Shown here piece by piece: positions 63,080-64,000 of a DNA stretch of 64,000 nucleotides. The number at the start of each line of letters is the position of its first letter. The first letter of the stretch is position 1. The stretch spans positions 186,001 through 250,000 of the forward strand of contig NZ_BMIK01000005.1 of NCBI RefSeq assembly GCF_014642075.1. The letters are read 5' to 3'. The translations under genes and the position numbers were made by a program. This stretch comes from Parapedobacter defluvii (GTDB lineage Bacteria; Bacteroidota; Bacteroidia; Sphingobacteriales; Sphingobacteriaceae). Below the pieces are notes generated by a model. It had not been told where the DNA came from. It saw only the letters and a list, made by a program, of their open reading frames with translations, and did no database searches.

Positions 63080-63677
63080 TTTGTAAATCTTTGTTTTCGA
63101 GTGTTTTCCATCCGGTGATCAGTACGGCGTGAGGGTTGTTGTCCGAGCGTATTTCGAGATCTGCGAGGTAGCCCTCGGTAACGAGGGAGCGCACAATTGT
63201 GGAACTCCGTCGGTCTATCTTCTGCGTACCGTAGTAGCGGAAGTAACGCTGTGGCATATCGATGTGTATGCTGTCGGTGCGGATGGTCAGTACGGCACTT
63301 GAGGAAAGAATGGAATTGAAAAAGCCTTTTTCCTTGAGGTTGTTGTACTGGAGCGCACCACTCTCGTCGATGAGGTACATTGCCTGTTTCATCTGATGCT
63401 CTATGAACTTGTCGTCAGGGGTAAGCGAAAAGAACAGGCTATGGAAGCGTCCTACGTGCGAGCGGTATTCCGCTTCACGGTTCATCTGTACATCGGTCTG
63501 CCTTGCGGGCATCGGCACATTCGCCGCATCTATGATATAGATGCTCTTTCGTGCATCCACCACCTGCCGATAGGCAAAGAAAGACACCGCCAGTACCATA
63601 AGCACCGCTGCGATCAGGCTACCTGCCGAAAGGAATGTGGCAAGGCGCACCTTGGATTCTATATTCTTGATAATCAT
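63057..63677 (-). CDS. traK: Conjugative transfer protein TraK (VirB8-like)
   Basis: A 206-residue protein with one N-terminal membrane helix (about 14-35) and a periplasmic domain. VRLATFLSAGSLIAAVLMVL, SIYIIDAANVPMPARQTD and RFHSLFFSLTPDDKFIEHQM are characteristic of the CTnDOT TraK family. It is an inner-membrane assembly factor of the secretion channel. It starts nine bases after the TraJ stop. Confidence 0.92.
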   Translation of the reverse strand: MIIKNIESKVRLATFLSAGSLIAAVLMVLAVSFFAYRQVVDARKSIYIIDAANVPMPARQTDVQMNREAEYRSHVGRFHSLFFSLTPDDKFIEHQMKQAMYLIDESGALQYNNLKEKGFFNSILSSSAVLTIRTDSIHIDMPQRYFRYYGTQKIDRRSSTIVRSLVTEGYLADLEIRSDNNPHAVLITGWKTLENKDLQNVQKNTF

Positions 63678-63686
63678 TGTTTCTGT

Positions 63687-64000
63687 TTATCTTTTGGTTA
63701 TTATTCTTGCCATCATGCGGGACATTCCCGATGCTCCCCTGCCCACGGTAGAGGCCGCTGATGAGATGCCGGAGGTGGAGATGATCCACGTGGAGATGCT
63801 CGGTACGGTGAGCATGGTCAGGGCACCGATGACAAATGTGCCGATGACGATACCGAATGAGAGGATTCCGTTACTTGCGAACACGGTCAGCTTCTCGAGA
63901 TCGGCACCAGTCGTTCCCACCAATGCCTGATACCGGGTGATCTCCGCTTCCATGGCGTAATGCTGGAAGAGCGATGCCACGTACATGACCAGATAGGCAA
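63687..64000 (-). CDS. traJ: Conjugative transfer protein TraJ (C-terminal part, cut by window edge)
   Basis: The minus-strand frame is open to the edge of the window. The visible 103 residues include YVASLFQHYAMEAEITRYQ and a hydrophobic pair of helices (NGILSFGIVIGTFVIGALTML), as at the end of CTnDOT TraJ, a multi-pass inner-membrane channel protein (VirB6-like). Upstream codons A-Y-L-V precede the first visible Met, so that Met is not the true start. Confidence 0.85.
   Translation of the reverse strand, partial: AYLVMYVASLFQHYAMEAEITRYQALVGTTGADLEKLTVFASNGILSFGIVIGTFVIGALTMLTVPSISTWIISTSGISSAASTVGRGASGMSRMMARIITKR

Larger units (their letters stand above)
49167..64000. mobile_element. Integrative conjugative element, left part (runs off the right edge)
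   Basis: A serine recombinase abuts the 3' end of tRNA-Met. To its right follow element-type cargo genes, a coupling ATPase and a CTnDOT-like Tra set (TraN, TraM, TraL-like, TraK, TraJ), all on the minus strand apart from one small gene. The left attachment site must lie in or near the tRNA 3' half; the right one is not in this window. No relaxase gene is visible here and it must lie further right. Confidence 0.85.

Noticed and set aside
1..64000. CRISPR arrays or insertion sequences
   Set aside because: No regularly spaced repeats and no transposase gene were seen on either strand.

Overview
The window looks like the chromosome of a Bacteroidetes bacterium, probably of the Sphingobacteriaceae or Pedobacter/Parapedobacter type. 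The grounds are a SusC/SusD pair, several lipoproteins with Bacteroidetes-style signal peptides, promoter elements of the form TAnnTTTG, weak Shine-Dalgarno sequences, and a CTnDOT-type conjugation module. The genus cannot be fixed from this sequence alone.

Bases 1-9,997 are housekeeping: the end of the ATP synthase operon (atpH, atpA, atpG, then a terminator), a membrane-bound nucleotide-sugar dehydratase, a FabH-like ketoacyl synthase, clpS, a TonB-dependent receptor and a HAD nucleotidase.

Bases 10,019-26,157 form a beta-mannan/glucomannan utilisation locus in two operons on the minus strand. One is SusC-SusD, two surface glycan-binding lipoproteins, a GH26 lipoprotein and a GH5 lipoprotein. 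The other is exported GH26, sodium:solute symporter, GH130 phosphorylase and cellobiose 2-epimerase. A divergent AraC-type regulator sits beside the second operon. Together they describe a route from surface cleavage and uptake to cytosolic epimerisation of mannobiose to mannosyl-glucose and phosphorolysis.

Bases 26,332-31,570 hold a two-component system, a small TPR-like membrane protein, hemE, hemJ and a succinate-semialdehyde dehydrogenase. Bases 31,752-45,857 are a capsule/exopolysaccharide locus: flippase, four glycosyltransferases, an EpsG-like polymerase, two tandem Wzi-like proteins, a large SLBB export protein and a kinase-less chain-length protein. Bases 45,835-49,033 hold ribBA, an LptF/G permease and a START-like protein.

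From a tRNA-Met gene at 49,134 to the right edge lies the left part of an integrative conjugative element. A large serine recombinase abuts the tRNA, and its reading frame runs antisense into it. Next come a DNA adenine methylase, a frameshifted ADP-ribosyltransferase-like gene, two Api92-like proteins, DUF4099/DUF3945-like and Toprim-like proteins, an M23 peptidase, a coupling ATPase and TraN, TraM, TraL-like, TraK and TraJ. The most unusual signal is a short Gly/Arg-rich C-terminal tail (GRKRGR, GKGRSR, GRGR, GRTR, SRRR and similar) shared by eight proteins of this element, most of them otherwise unrelated. It is essentially absent from the other proteins of the window and might be a transfer or targeting signal.
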